From contig PDQE01000055.1 of NCBI GenBank assembly GCA_002747735.1, positions 1-10,697 on the forward strand: a stretch of DNA of 10,697 bases, given 5' to 3'. Numbering within the stretch: the first letter of the stretch is position 1; the number at the start of each line of letters is the position of its first letter. Both the position numbers and the translations under genes were made by a program. This document shows, one piece after another, positions 1 through 5,339 of the stretch. Source of the DNA: Flavobacteriales bacterium (GTDB lineage Bacteria > Bacteroidota > Bacteroidia > Flavobacteriales > Flavobacteriaceae). The notes beneath the pieces were generated by a model. It was not told where the DNA came from, searched no databases, and worked only from the letters and a program-made list of their open reading frames with translations.

Positions 1-39
1 CCAAATCCAATATAGCATTATATATTAGATTTGGTATTA
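1..39. repeat. Hairpin-forming palindrome, related to the 14-bp inverted repeats
   Basis: The stem is CCAAATC/GATTTGG plus AATATA/TATATT, with loop GCATTA at 15-20 and one unpaired pair of bases between the stems. The right arm ATTAGATTTGGTAT (24-37) differs at a single base from ATTAGACTTGGTAT at 2913-2926. Its reverse complement likewise resembles 1550-1563. This suggests a family of intergenic palindromes or decayed insertion-element ends. The left arm probably runs out of the window. Confidence 0.55.
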
Positions 40-201
40 GTAGAGGTTAGAGCTGCCATTTTTGGCAGTGCTGGATGAGGAAAATTTTTGGCTTTAAGGT
101 CAATCCCGTCCCAATTATTTTTGCAAAACTGTCGTAATCCGTCTATCTTAATGGCATCGAGAAGATTTTTATTATCAATGAAAAAAATGAACAAATCTAT
201 C

Positions 202-271
202 TAAGAGGCTATAGCTTGAAAGAATCAATATTTTGAAGAATTCTTTTTAGAGTGAAATTTGTCGTACACCC
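202..271 (+). repeat. 70-bp direct repeat, copy A
   Basis: This segment matches 2926-2995 at 68 of 70 positions by eye; the differences are GAAATTT versus GAATTTT and ACACCC versus ACCCCC near the right end. It contains the 10-bp palindrome AAGAATTCTT at 236-245, with AAAGAAT a little upstream that can pair with ATTCTTT. There is no long open frame in it. It may be an intergenic repeat family, the end of a decayed insertion element, or a conserved untranslated element. Confidence 0.85.
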
Positions 272-400
272 ATATGATGGGTAAACGCAATTTTTCGTTT
301 CTTTTTGCTAACTTTGAGACTTTATTAAATTTTGTAAAAAAATAAAGAAATAGTTGTTACCTGCGTTCACATGGTTTTTTATTAATCTTCAAAATATTCT

Positions 401-1077
401 ATGCTTACAACAATACAATACGGTTCACAGAAACTAAAGATTAACCTTTCTGAGCCTTTAGATATTTCTATTCCATTACGTACTTCCAAGGAAAATTTAA
501 CAGCTTGGGGGCAAAAACCACCTGGTTTAAAACACCCCATGCCCATGGAACACATACGGAATGTGTAGGCCATATTACCAAAGAATTTTATAGTGTAAAT
601 CAACAGTTGACCTCATTTTTTTTTCTGGCCGAGGTTGTTTCCGTAGCCCCGGAGAGACAACAATCCGATTTTGTAATTTCAAAAAAACAATTACAGTTTT
701 TATTTGGCCAAAAGAAGAGAGAAGCCATTGTTATTAGAACGCTTCCTAATCTTATGGATAAAATTTCCAGGCAATATTCAAAAACTAATCCGCCTTATTT
801 ATTGGAAGAAGCGGCGATATTTTTGCGTGATAAAGGTATAGAACATCTATTAATAGATTTACCTTCCTTAGATAAAGAGAAGGATGATGGTAAGTTATTA
901 TCTCACAATGCTTTTTGGAATACCAAAGGAAAAATTAGAAAAAGTGCTACTATTACTGAACTTGTTTATGTGCCAAATAATATAAAAGACGGTAAGTATT
1001 TTCTAAACCTGCAAATAGCCCCTTTTGAGAACAATGCCAGTCCCAGTAAGCCTGTTTTGTATGAAGTTTTAAATTAG
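401..1077 (+). pseudogene. Cyclase-family (kynurenine formamidase-like) metal hydrolase, frameshifted
   Basis: The gene seems to start at ATG 401. The first frame reads MLTTIQYGSQKLKINLSEPL and goes on through an IPLRTSKENLTAW segment typical of flavobacterial cyclase-family N-termini, but it ends at TAG 566-568 after 55 codons. From about position 520 the homologous sequence continues in another frame: the metal-binding motif H-x-H-G-T-H-T-E-C-V-G-H is at 538-573, followed by an uninterrupted C-terminal domain (VIRTLPN, PPYLLEEAA, LIDLPSLDKEKDDGK, LQIAPFENNASPSKP) to the TAG at 1075-1077. Adding the two parts gives about 225 residues, where I expect about 250. The segment normally between the AW and the PHAHGTH motifs is therefore apparently deleted, and the reading frame is broken there. 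The family hydrolyses amides or cyclic substrates using a metal bound by the HxGTHxD/E motif. A TTG at 505 could in principle restart translation of a truncated 190-residue product, which would lack the N-terminal part. I consider it a pseudogene. Confidence 0.75.
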
Positions 1078-1101
1078 ATTTTCTAAAAAATAGTATTTTC
1101 T

Positions 1102-1449
1102 ATGGACATAGAAACGCTTCGGAACTATTGCCTAAAAAAGAAACATGTTGCAGAATGTTTTCCATTTGATGCCAAAATCCTTGTTTTTAAGGTTATGGGA
1201 AAAATGTTTGCATTGACAAACTTGGAAAGGGTGCCTTCTTCCGTAAATCTTAAATGCGATCCGGAAAAAGCATTGGAGCTTAGAGCACATTATTCGGAAA
1301 TCATTATTCCCGGGTACCATATGAGTAAGAAACATTGGAATACGGTTTTGTTAAATAATAGATTACCTCAAAAGATGTATATGGAACTTATTAATCATTC
1401 TTATGATTTGGTGGTTAAAGGTTTGCCCAAGAAAAAAAAACAATTTTAA
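1102..1449 (+). CDS. MmcQ/YjbR family protein
   Basis: A 115-residue protein of the MmcQ/YjbR superfamily, which has a compact double-wing or CyaY-like fold. The N-terminal half has the family pattern LRNYCLKKKHVAECFPFD (residues 6-23), then KILVFKVMGKMFALTNL with the alternating strands of the fold. The centre, SVNLKCDPEKALELR, and the signature PGYHMSKKHWNTV (about 70-82) are both highly typical. The C-terminus ends in a lysine-rich tail (PKKKKQF). The length matches the family. Members are often labelled DNA-binding, but no enzymatic role is established and I infer none. The start lies 24 bp after the broken cyclase gene, so the two probably shared a transcript. An imperfect hairpin (AAACAAT 1438-1444 with ATTGTTT 1458-1464) covers the stop codon but lacks a T-run. 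Confidence 0.9.
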   Translation: MDIETLRNYCLKKKHVAECFPFDAKILVFKVMGKMFALTNLERVPSSVNLKCDPEKALELRAHYSEIIIPGYHMSKKHWNTVLLNNRLPQKMYMELINHSYDLVVKGLPKKKKQF

Positions 1450-1620
1450 TCCACATTATTGTTTATCACAAAATGGTAATTGAGCCAAATCAAACAAAGT
1501 GGCTTATTCTATGGTAGATTTAGCCGGAAATAAAGTGTATGGGTGAGTAATACCAAGTCTAATACGGATTAATGATGTCAATTAACAGCTAATTTCAAAA
1601 TAGACTGCGAAAGAAATTTT
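1450..1620. other. Intergenic stretch carrying the left 14-bp inverted repeat
   Basis: I see no complete gene. Positions 1484-1546 on the + strand are open for 20 codons with protein-like content (SNKVAYSMVDLAGNKVYG, then TGA), possibly a fragment of a lost gene, but too short to assign. It ends directly before the inverted-repeat arm at 1550-1563. Confidence 0.4.
1550..1563 (+). repeat. 14-bp inverted repeat, left arm
   Basis: ATACCAAGTCTAAT here is the exact reverse complement of ATTAGACTTGGTAT at 2913-2926. The two arms enclose the small membrane protein, the HxlR regulator and the nitroreductase. The arm plus its flank (TAATACCA.RTCTAAT) also resembles the reverse complement of the palindrome at 1-39, so it belongs to a repeated family. 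Confidence 0.75.
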
Positions 1621-1767
1621 CTAATCATTTTTCCTGTTAGGCTCAGTACGCCAAGCAAAGCCTAAAGGCAGTACTAAAAATAGAAAGAAATACTGTCCGG
1701 TTAACAAACCTATAATCGTAATTATCAACCCAATAAGCAATATCCAATGCAGTTTCTTTAGTTTCAT
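1621..1767 (-). CDS. Small two-helix membrane protein, 48 aa, unknown function
   Basis: The minus strand encodes MKLKKLHWILLIGLIITIIG followed by LLTGQYFFLFLVLPLGFAWR and TEPNRKND. The ATG is at 1767-1765 and the TAG stop at 1623-1621. Two hydrophobic stretches (about residues 7-22 and 26-40) separated by a short TGQ turn suggest a hairpin membrane protein. The basic N-terminus (KLKK) and charged tail suggest both ends lie in the cytoplasm. No alternative in-frame ATG lies upstream before a stop. It is on the same strand as the HxlR gene and 98 bp downstream of it, inside the inverted-repeat bracket, so it may be cotranscribed with the regulator. The codon content and clean hydrophobic pattern make chance unlikely, but I do not recognise a named family. 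Confidence 0.6.
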   Translation of the reverse strand: MKLKKLHWILLIGLIITIIGLLTGQYFFLFLVLPLGFAWRTEPNRKND

Positions 1768-1865
1768 AAGATGTGCTAAGATATGAAATACTAATTTTTT
1801 TCTTCTACTCTACTTGCCATATCCATTACTGAAAATTAAATAGCCAAAACACCCCCAAAAAGAAA

Positions 1866-2213
1866 TTACTTAATGATATTTATTCTATTATTTATTTTTG
1901 CGGTTTCTCTTCCCCATTCTGCAATAGCATTGAGTAACGGGATTAAAGTTTTTCCAAACGCTGTTAGTTCATAATCAACTTTTAAAGGAGGTTTACTTGT
2001 ATAAACAGTACGTTTAACCAAACCATCTTCAACCATTTTTTTTAATTGAAGGCTCAAAGTTCGCTCTGTAATGACTTTACACTCTTTTCTTAATTCACTA
2101 TATCGCTTTTTTTTTATTAAATGAATAAGAATGACCGCTTTCCATTTTCCGCCTATATATTTCATTGTCAAACTTGTACTACAGGGAAATTGCTTACCAT
2201 CTATACTATACAT
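1866..2213 (-). CDS. HxlR-family winged-helix transcriptional regulator
   Basis: A 115-residue single-domain regulator of the HxlR family. The hallmark region is C11 followed by TMKYIGGKWKAVILIHL (GGKW at 21-24). The recognition helix region TERTLSLQLKKMVEDGLVKR covers about residues 49-68. The wing and dimer part YELTAFGKTLIPLLNAIAEWG ends near residue 101. In the characterised relatives YodB and HypR of Bacillus subtilis the conserved N-terminal cysteine senses quinones, diamide or hypochlorite and controls a nitroreductase or azoreductase gene. C11 is in the equivalent position, and C45 is a second cysteine. The divergent neighbour is a nitroreductase, so I infer that this protein controls it and itself through the AACTATA boxes in the shared 94-bp intergenic region. 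Which compounds it senses, and whether it activates or represses, cannot be read from the sequence. Confidence 0.9.
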   Translation of the reverse strand: MYSIDGKQFPCSTSLTMKYIGGKWKAVILIHLIKKKRYSELRKECKVITERTLSLQLKKMVEDGLVKRTVYTSKPPLKVDYELTAFGKTLIPLLNAIAEWGRETAKINNRINIIK

Positions 2214-2238
2214 CTGTTACTATCCTTTTTAACCGTTA

Positions 2239-2269
2239 TTGCAAAGATAAATAACTATAATTATTTTTG
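2239..2269 (+). promoter_or_regulatory. Predicted nitroreductase promoter
   Basis: TTG at 2239-2241 and TATTTTTG at 2262-2269 (a TAnnTTTG match) are 20 bp apart, which fits the Flavobacterium-type -33/-7 arrangement. Transcription would start near 2276, about 30 bp before the ATG at 2308, within the dyad at 2271-2289. Confidence 0.55.
2242..2249 (-). promoter_or_regulatory. -7 box of the HxlR gene
   Basis: On the minus strand 2249-2242 reads TATCTTTG, a match to the Bacteroidota TAnnTTTG box, about 28 bp before the ATG. The expected -33 position has only TTTC. The AACTATAAT box at 2253-2261 lies immediately upstream, between the -33 and -7 positions, which would suit autorepression. Confidence 0.5.
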
Positions 2270-2289
2270 AAACTATATAAATTATAGTT
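2253..2289. promoter_or_regulatory. Candidate HxlR operator (AACTATA boxes)
   Basis: AACTATA occurs at 2253-2259 and 2271-2277, and its inverse TATAGTT at 2283-2289. The last two form the dyad AACTATA-N5-TATAGTT. The longer pair AACTATAAT (2253-2261) and ATTATAGTT (2281-2289) forms a second, wider symmetry. The ACTAT/ATAGT core resembles the TACTA/TAGTA half-sites known for YodB and HypR. The boxes lie over the predicted start of the nitroreductase transcript and next to the -7 box of the HxlR gene. The regulator is the obvious candidate to bind them, but this is inference. Confidence 0.55.
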
Positions 2290-2307
2290 TAATTAAAATT
2301 TAGAATC

Positions 2308-2910
2308 ATGAGTTTTTTAGATCTTGCAAAGATTAGATATGCAACAAAACAATATGACCCTACAAAAATAGTTTCAGTAGAACAAATTGAGGAACTAAAA
2401 GAAATAATACGATTAAGTCCGTCCTCAATAAATAGTCAACCTTGGAAATTTACATTTGTTACTAACAAAACTGTAAAAAAGAAATTGGCTTCACAATCCT
2501 ATATAAATGAACAGTCTGTTAATGACGTTGGCCTTTTAGTTGTATTTAGTGTAATAGAAGATGTTGAGTATTTTGAAAAGAGAAATCTTTCCATTCTTCC
2601 TGAGGCGTGGATAACGAATTTCTATAAACCAATGGTGAAGTCAAAAGGTAATGTGGCAGTAAAATCTTGGATGGAACATCAAGTTTATTTATCTCTAGGC
2701 TATTTTTTGAGTGCTTGTATAAGTATGGGGCTTGATGCTACACCAATGGAAGGCATTAACCTTGAAGCCTATAAGCAGATACTGGCACAAGATGATTATA
2801 CTCCGCTTTTTGCTGTTACGGTGGGTTATGCAGATAAAAATGATTGGGCAAATCCAAAAGTTTTACCAAAATCACGTTTTGAACTGGAAGAAGTTGTACA
2901 ATCTATTTAA
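2308..2910 (+). CDS. NfsB-like FMN-dependent nitroreductase / NAD(P)H oxidoreductase
   Basis: A 200-residue protein with the nitroreductase fold, at the usual length for NfsB-type enzymes. The N-terminal FMN-phosphate contact region reads KIRYATKQYD (R10, K14). The isoalloxazine-binding loop SPSSINSQPWKF is at 38-49. PMEGINLEAY (147-156) is the typical second motif, and the C-terminus has GYADKND and PKSRF (K188, R190), again as in FMN-binding members. Such enzymes use NAD(P)H to reduce nitroaromatics, quinones or similar electrophiles in the cytoplasm, as dimers. The gene is divergent from an HxlR regulator, which points to an induced detoxification role against quinone or other thiol-reactive stress; the actual substrate is unknown. 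It lies within the 14-bp inverted-repeat bracket, and the right arm starts 3 bp after its stop codon, so it may have been acquired together with the regulator. Confidence 0.92.
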   Translation: MSFLDLAKIRYATKQYDPTKIVSVEQIEELKEIIRLSPSSINSQPWKFTFVTNKTVKKKLASQSYINEQSVNDVGLLVVFSVIEDVEYFEKRNLSILPEAWITNFYKPMVKSKGNVAVKSWMEHQVYLSLGYFLSACISMGLDATPMEGINLEAYKQILAQDDYTPLFAVTVGYADKNDWANPKVLPKSRFELEEVVQSI

Positions 2911-2912
2911 AA

Positions 2913-2926
2913 ATTAGACTTGGTAT
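2913..2926 (+). repeat. 14-bp inverted repeat, right arm
   Basis: ATTAGACTTGGTAT is the perfect reverse complement of 1550-1563 and differs by one base from 24-37. The 70-bp repeat copy B begins at its last base. Confidence 0.75.
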
Positions 2927-2995
2927 AAGAGGCTATAGCTTGAAAGAATCAATATTTTGAAGAATTCTTTTTAGAGTGAATTTTGTCGTACCCCC
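2926..2995 (+). repeat. 70-bp direct repeat, copy B
   Basis: This is the second copy of the segment at 202-271, in the same orientation and 68/70 identical. It lies between the nitroreductase gene and the promoter region of the next gene. Both copies follow a repeat arm of the ATTAGAYTTGGTAT type, directly here and about 165 bp away in copy A. The two copies could support recombination that deletes or duplicates 2.7 kb. Confidence 0.85.
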
Positions 2996-3033
2996 TTTTC
3001 GATTTGTTTTTACAAATAGAAATATATTCTATC

Positions 3034-3041
3034 TATATTTG
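3034..3041 (+). promoter_or_regulatory. Possible -7 promoter box
   Basis: TATATTTG fits TAnnTTTG and lies 29 bp before the ATG at 3071. A TTTG at 3003-3006 could act as the -33 element, but the 27-bp gap is longer than usual, so support is moderate. Confidence 0.35.
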
Positions 3042-3070
3042 TACAATAAATTGTTTTTAATTATACAGAA

Positions 3071-3448
3071 ATGACCCCTCTCACTCAACAAGAGCTCCAC
3101 AATTTGGCTATGAACATTGTAGGGGAGCGACTCAAAAAAATGGGTTATGAATTTTTGGCATTAAACAGCCAATTAAAAAAACACCCGCAGTTTGTGTTGC
3201 ATTACACAAAAGAGTCAGTAATCTTTGTATTGGTTAAAGTAACAAACAATGTGCAGGAAGTGCAAGATTACCATGAGGCGTATGAAGCTGCTTTTTTGGA
3301 AAAGTTTTTAAAACATGCTGCCGCACAAAAAGCAAAAGTCTGGTTTGCTTCGGTAGGGTTGGCCAATGCAGAAAATATTGATATGCCGGTTTTTAAAGGC
3401 CAGCCGTATTATGTAGCTTTTGAAGATTTTGTAAAAATAATTCCTTAA
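3071..3448 (+). CDS. Conserved flavobacterial protein, often labelled NqrF
   Basis: A 125-residue soluble protein with no signal peptide or membrane segment. It starts with a helix (LTQQELHNLAMNIVGERLKK), then a predicted strand pair around FVLHYTKESVIFVLVKVT (41-58), an acidic helix (YHEAYEAAFLEKFLKHAAAQ), and a second strand region KVWFASVGLANAENI, ending with FKGQPYYVAFEDFVKIIP. From memory, close homologues in Flavobacteriaceae are listed as Na(+)-translocating NADH-quinone reductase subunit F. This protein cannot be NqrF: it lacks the N-terminal helix, the four-cysteine 2Fe-2S ferredoxin domain and the FAD/NADH reductase domain, and contains no cysteine at all. Its function is unknown. 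It is 27 bp upstream of the hydrolase gene and probably in one operon with it. Confidence 0.85.
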   Translation: MTPLTQQELHNLAMNIVGERLKKMGYEFLALNSQLKKHPQFVLHYTKESVIFVLVKVTNNVQEVQDYHEAYEAAFLEKFLKHAAAQKAKVWFASVGLANAENIDMPVFKGQPYYVAFEDFVKIIP

Positions 3449-3475
3449 TTTGACATTTTGTTTACCTAAAGGTTT

Positions 3476-4273
3476 ATGCTAAAAAAAATTATCAAGATTG
3501 TAAAATGGCTCATTATAATTCATCTCTGTTTTGTTGTGTTCGCTTATTTTTTTCAGGAAAAACTTATTTTTTATCCCTCTTCGCTGCCCTCAGATTATAC
3601 TTTTAAGTTTGACAGGCCGTTTACGGAAGTCAATCTAAAAACGGCTGATGGCGAAAACATAAATGCCTTACATTTTAAGTTAGACAGTTCCAAAGGGGTA
3701 GTACTGTATTTTCATGGAAATTCCGGCAATTTATCTAATTGGGGGAATGTAGTTGATTATTTTTCCCGGTATCATTACGATGTTCTTGTAATGGATTTTA
3801 GAGGGTATGGCAAAAGTACAGGCAGTTTTAATGAGGAATTGATGTATAAAGATGCCCAATTGTGTTATGACTATTTAAAAAAACAATATTCTGAAAGTGA
3901 AATTGTCATCTACGGCAAGTCTATGGGAACCACCTTTGCCACAAAGATGGCAACTGATAACCATCCTAAACATCTTATGCTTGAAGTACCGTTTGCCAAT
4001 TTGGCTTCGGCCGGGAGGTATCGGTTTCCATTGTTGCCCATGTCTTTACTGAAATTCAATTTTGAGACGGATAAATATATTTCTCAAGTGGACTGTCCCA
4101 TAACTCTTTTTCACGGTACGGAAGACCTTATTACATCTTATGATGATAGTTTAGAACTTTTCCGTTTGGCCAATTCAGAAAATAAAGAATTTATAACTAT
4201 CCCCGGCGGCAGCCATAATAATCTGGTGCAATATAAGTTGTATCAGGAGGTGCTGTCCCGAAGATTAGAATAA
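3476..4273 (+). CDS. Membrane-anchored alpha/beta hydrolase (BEM46/ABHD13-like)
   Basis: A 265-residue serine hydrolase. An uncleaved-looking N-terminal membrane segment (about residues 9-25) follows the lysine-rich start MLKKIIKIVK. The EKLIFYPS motif after it is typical of BEM46/ABHD13-type proteins. The catalytic core has the oxyanion stretch YFHGNSGN (78-85), VMDFRGYGKS (105-114), the nucleophile elbow G-K-S149-M-G, the acid D217 in FHGTEDLIT, and the base H247 in GGSHNN. The complete triad indicates an active enzyme, presumably an esterase, thioesterase or amidase acting at the inner membrane; the substrate is unknown. The gene follows the 125-residue protein by 27 bp and ends at a strong terminator, so it is the last gene of its transcript. 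Confidence 0.9.
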   Translation: MLKKIIKIVKWLIIIHLCFVVFAYFFQEKLIFYPSSLPSDYTFKFDRPFTEVNLKTADGENINALHFKLDSSKGVVLYFHGNSGNLSNWGNVVDYFSRYHYDVLVMDFRGYGKSTGSFNEELMYKDAQLCYDYLKKQYSESEIVIYGKSMGTTFATKMATDNHPKHLMLEVPFANLASAGRYRFPLLPMSLLKFNFETDKYISQVDCPITLFHGTEDLITSYDDSLELFRLANSENKEFITIPGGSHNNLVQYKLYQEVLSRRLE

Positions 4274-4304
4274 AAAAAGACATCTTACAAAAGATGTCTT
4301 TTTT
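4273..4304. terminator. Bidirectional Rho-independent terminator
   Basis: A perfect 14-bp stem (4273-4286 with 4291-4304) closes on loop ACAA. The core is GACATCTT/AAGATGTC, flanked by an A-run on the left and a T-run on the right, so it works on both strands. It lies between the converging hydrolase and OmpA-like genes and starts at the last base of the hydrolase stop codon. Confidence 0.92.
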
Positions 4305-4327
4305 AAGAAATTTTATCAGAAAAAAGG

Positions 4328-5197
4328 TTATTCTGAAGAACCTTTTATTTCTTCAGGTTTTTGTTCCAAAACATCAAAAAACTGGTCAAGTTTTGGTAAG
4401 ATAACAATTCTTGTCCTTCGGTTTCTGGCACGGCCTTCTGCGGTGTCATTGGAAGCCAATGGCATATATTCACTTCTTCCGGCAGCAATTAAACGCTCTG
4501 GTTTTACATCAAAATTACTTTGCAATACTCTTACTACCGCGGTAGAACGCTGTACACTCAAATCCCAATTGTCTCTGGTTCTTGCAGTGCTAATAGGTTT
4601 ATTATCGGTATATCCTTCTACCATCACTTCCATTTCCGGACGGCTCTTAATTACCTGAGCTACTTTGCCCAAAATATCTTTGGCTTTTGGAGAGATAACT
4701 GAGCTGCCACTTCTAAAAAGCAATTTGTCATTAATTTCAACATAAACTACAGTTTTTTCTACGTTAACAATAATATCTTCATCTTGAATGCCGTCAGCCA
4801 GAACGTTTTTCAGATTTACAGCCAAAGCCAGATTAATGGAGTCTTTTCTGCTCATCGCTCCTCTTATACCATTAATATATTTATCTTTTTCGCTTAACTG
4901 AGCAATTACGTCTTTAATATTACTGCTGGCAGACTGCGATAAGGTAGTTAGGTTTTCTATTTGTTTAATATTGTTTTCCTGGCTTTCTTTTAAGAATTTA
5001 TTTTCGTTTTCTAAAAGTTCTACCCTATTTTTAAATTTATCTTTTTCTACCTGACATTCCAAAACCTTAGATTTGGCTTCTGCCAATTCAGTTTTAGCTA
5101 CGTCATATTGATTTTGTAAATCGGTAAATTTCTTTTGAGAAACACAGCTTGATAGCAGAATAGCTGAGGTTAAAGAAAGCAAAAATAATTTTTTCAT
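4328..5197 (-). CDS. OmpA-family lipoprotein with coiled coil, peptidoglycan-binding
   Basis: A 289-residue envelope protein. The signal peptide MKKLFLLSLTSAILLSSC has a lipobox ending at C18, so it should be a lipoprotein. Residues about 25-110 are charged and heptad-like (for example EAKSKVLECQVEKDKFKN), predicting a coiled coil. The OmpA C-terminal domain covers about 155-270: LLFRSGSSVISPKAKDIL, VEGYTDNKPI (D198), the peptidoglycan-contact pattern DNWDLSVQRSTAVV (209-222), LIAAGRSEYMP and RARNRRTRIVI. This domain binds diaminopimelate-containing peptidoglycan non-covalently and so ties the membrane to the wall. The final DQFFDVLEQKPEEIKGSSE tail is acidic. It is a single-gene unit, convergent with the hydrolase and divergent from apbE. 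A weak -7 match (TAACTTCG, minus strand 5239-5232) lies upstream. Confidence 0.93.
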   Translation of the reverse strand: MKKLFLLSLTSAILLSSCVSQKKFTDLQNQYDVAKTELAEAKSKVLECQVEKDKFKNRVELLENENKFLKESQENNIKQIENLTTLSQSASSNIKDVIAQLSEKDKYINGIRGAMSRKDSINLALAVNLKNVLADGIQDEDIIVNVEKTVVYVEINDKLLFRSGSSVISPKAKDILGKVAQVIKSRPEMEVMVEGYTDNKPISTARTRDNWDLSVQRSTAVVRVLQSNFDVKPERLIAAGRSEYMPLASNDTAEGRARNRRTRIVILPKLDQFFDVLEQKPEEIKGSSE

Positions 5198-5279
5198 AAT
5201 TGATAATTTTCTTTTTTAGTTATTAGGTTTGCGAAGTTATTGAATTTAATAAACACTAAAATACTTTAATAGAATAGTT

Positions 5280-5310
5280 TTGATACTTTATTATATATAT
5301 TTACATTTTG
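5280..5310 (+). promoter_or_regulatory. Possible apbE promoter
   Basis: TTG at 5280-5282 is followed after 19 bp by TACATTTTG at 5302-5310, which is the TAnnTTTG box with one extra T. The spacing to the ATG at 5340 is plausible. Confidence 0.35.
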
Positions 5311-5339
5311 GGGTAAAGATACTAAAATTAAAACGAATT

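Larger units (their letters stand above)
1..400. other. Gene-free region with hairpin, gene remnant and repeat copy
   Basis: No intact gene is visible here. Positions 1-34 form an imperfect palindrome: CCAAATC at 1-7 pairs with GATTTGG at 28-34, and AATATA at 9-14 pairs with TATATT at 21-26, with one mismatch between the two stems. Positions 18-200 on the minus strand are open for about 60 codons without a usable ATG; the translation looks protein-like (for example GLRQFCKNNWDGIDLKAKNF) but I do not recognise it. It is cut off at a stop codon exactly where the 70-bp repeat copy (202-271) begins. Positions 272-400 are AT-rich. TAACTTTG at 309-316 fits the Bacteroidota -7 consensus TAnnTTTG and could serve the downstream cyclase gene, but no convincing -33 TTG lies at the right distance. 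Confidence 0.6.

Noticed and set aside
382..603. Minus-strand open frame of 73 codons
   Set aside because: It lies antisense to the conserved cyclase sequence and its translation looks like no known protein; it is a shadow.
1550..2926. Intact insertion sequence
   Set aside because: There are inverted repeats, but no transposase gene lies between them; only regulator, nitroreductase and a small membrane protein.
5280..5339. 20-codon N-terminal extension of apbE from TTG 5280
   Set aside because: It would put residues in front of a perfect lipoprotein signal peptide and overlaps the predicted promoter; ATG 5340 is the better start.
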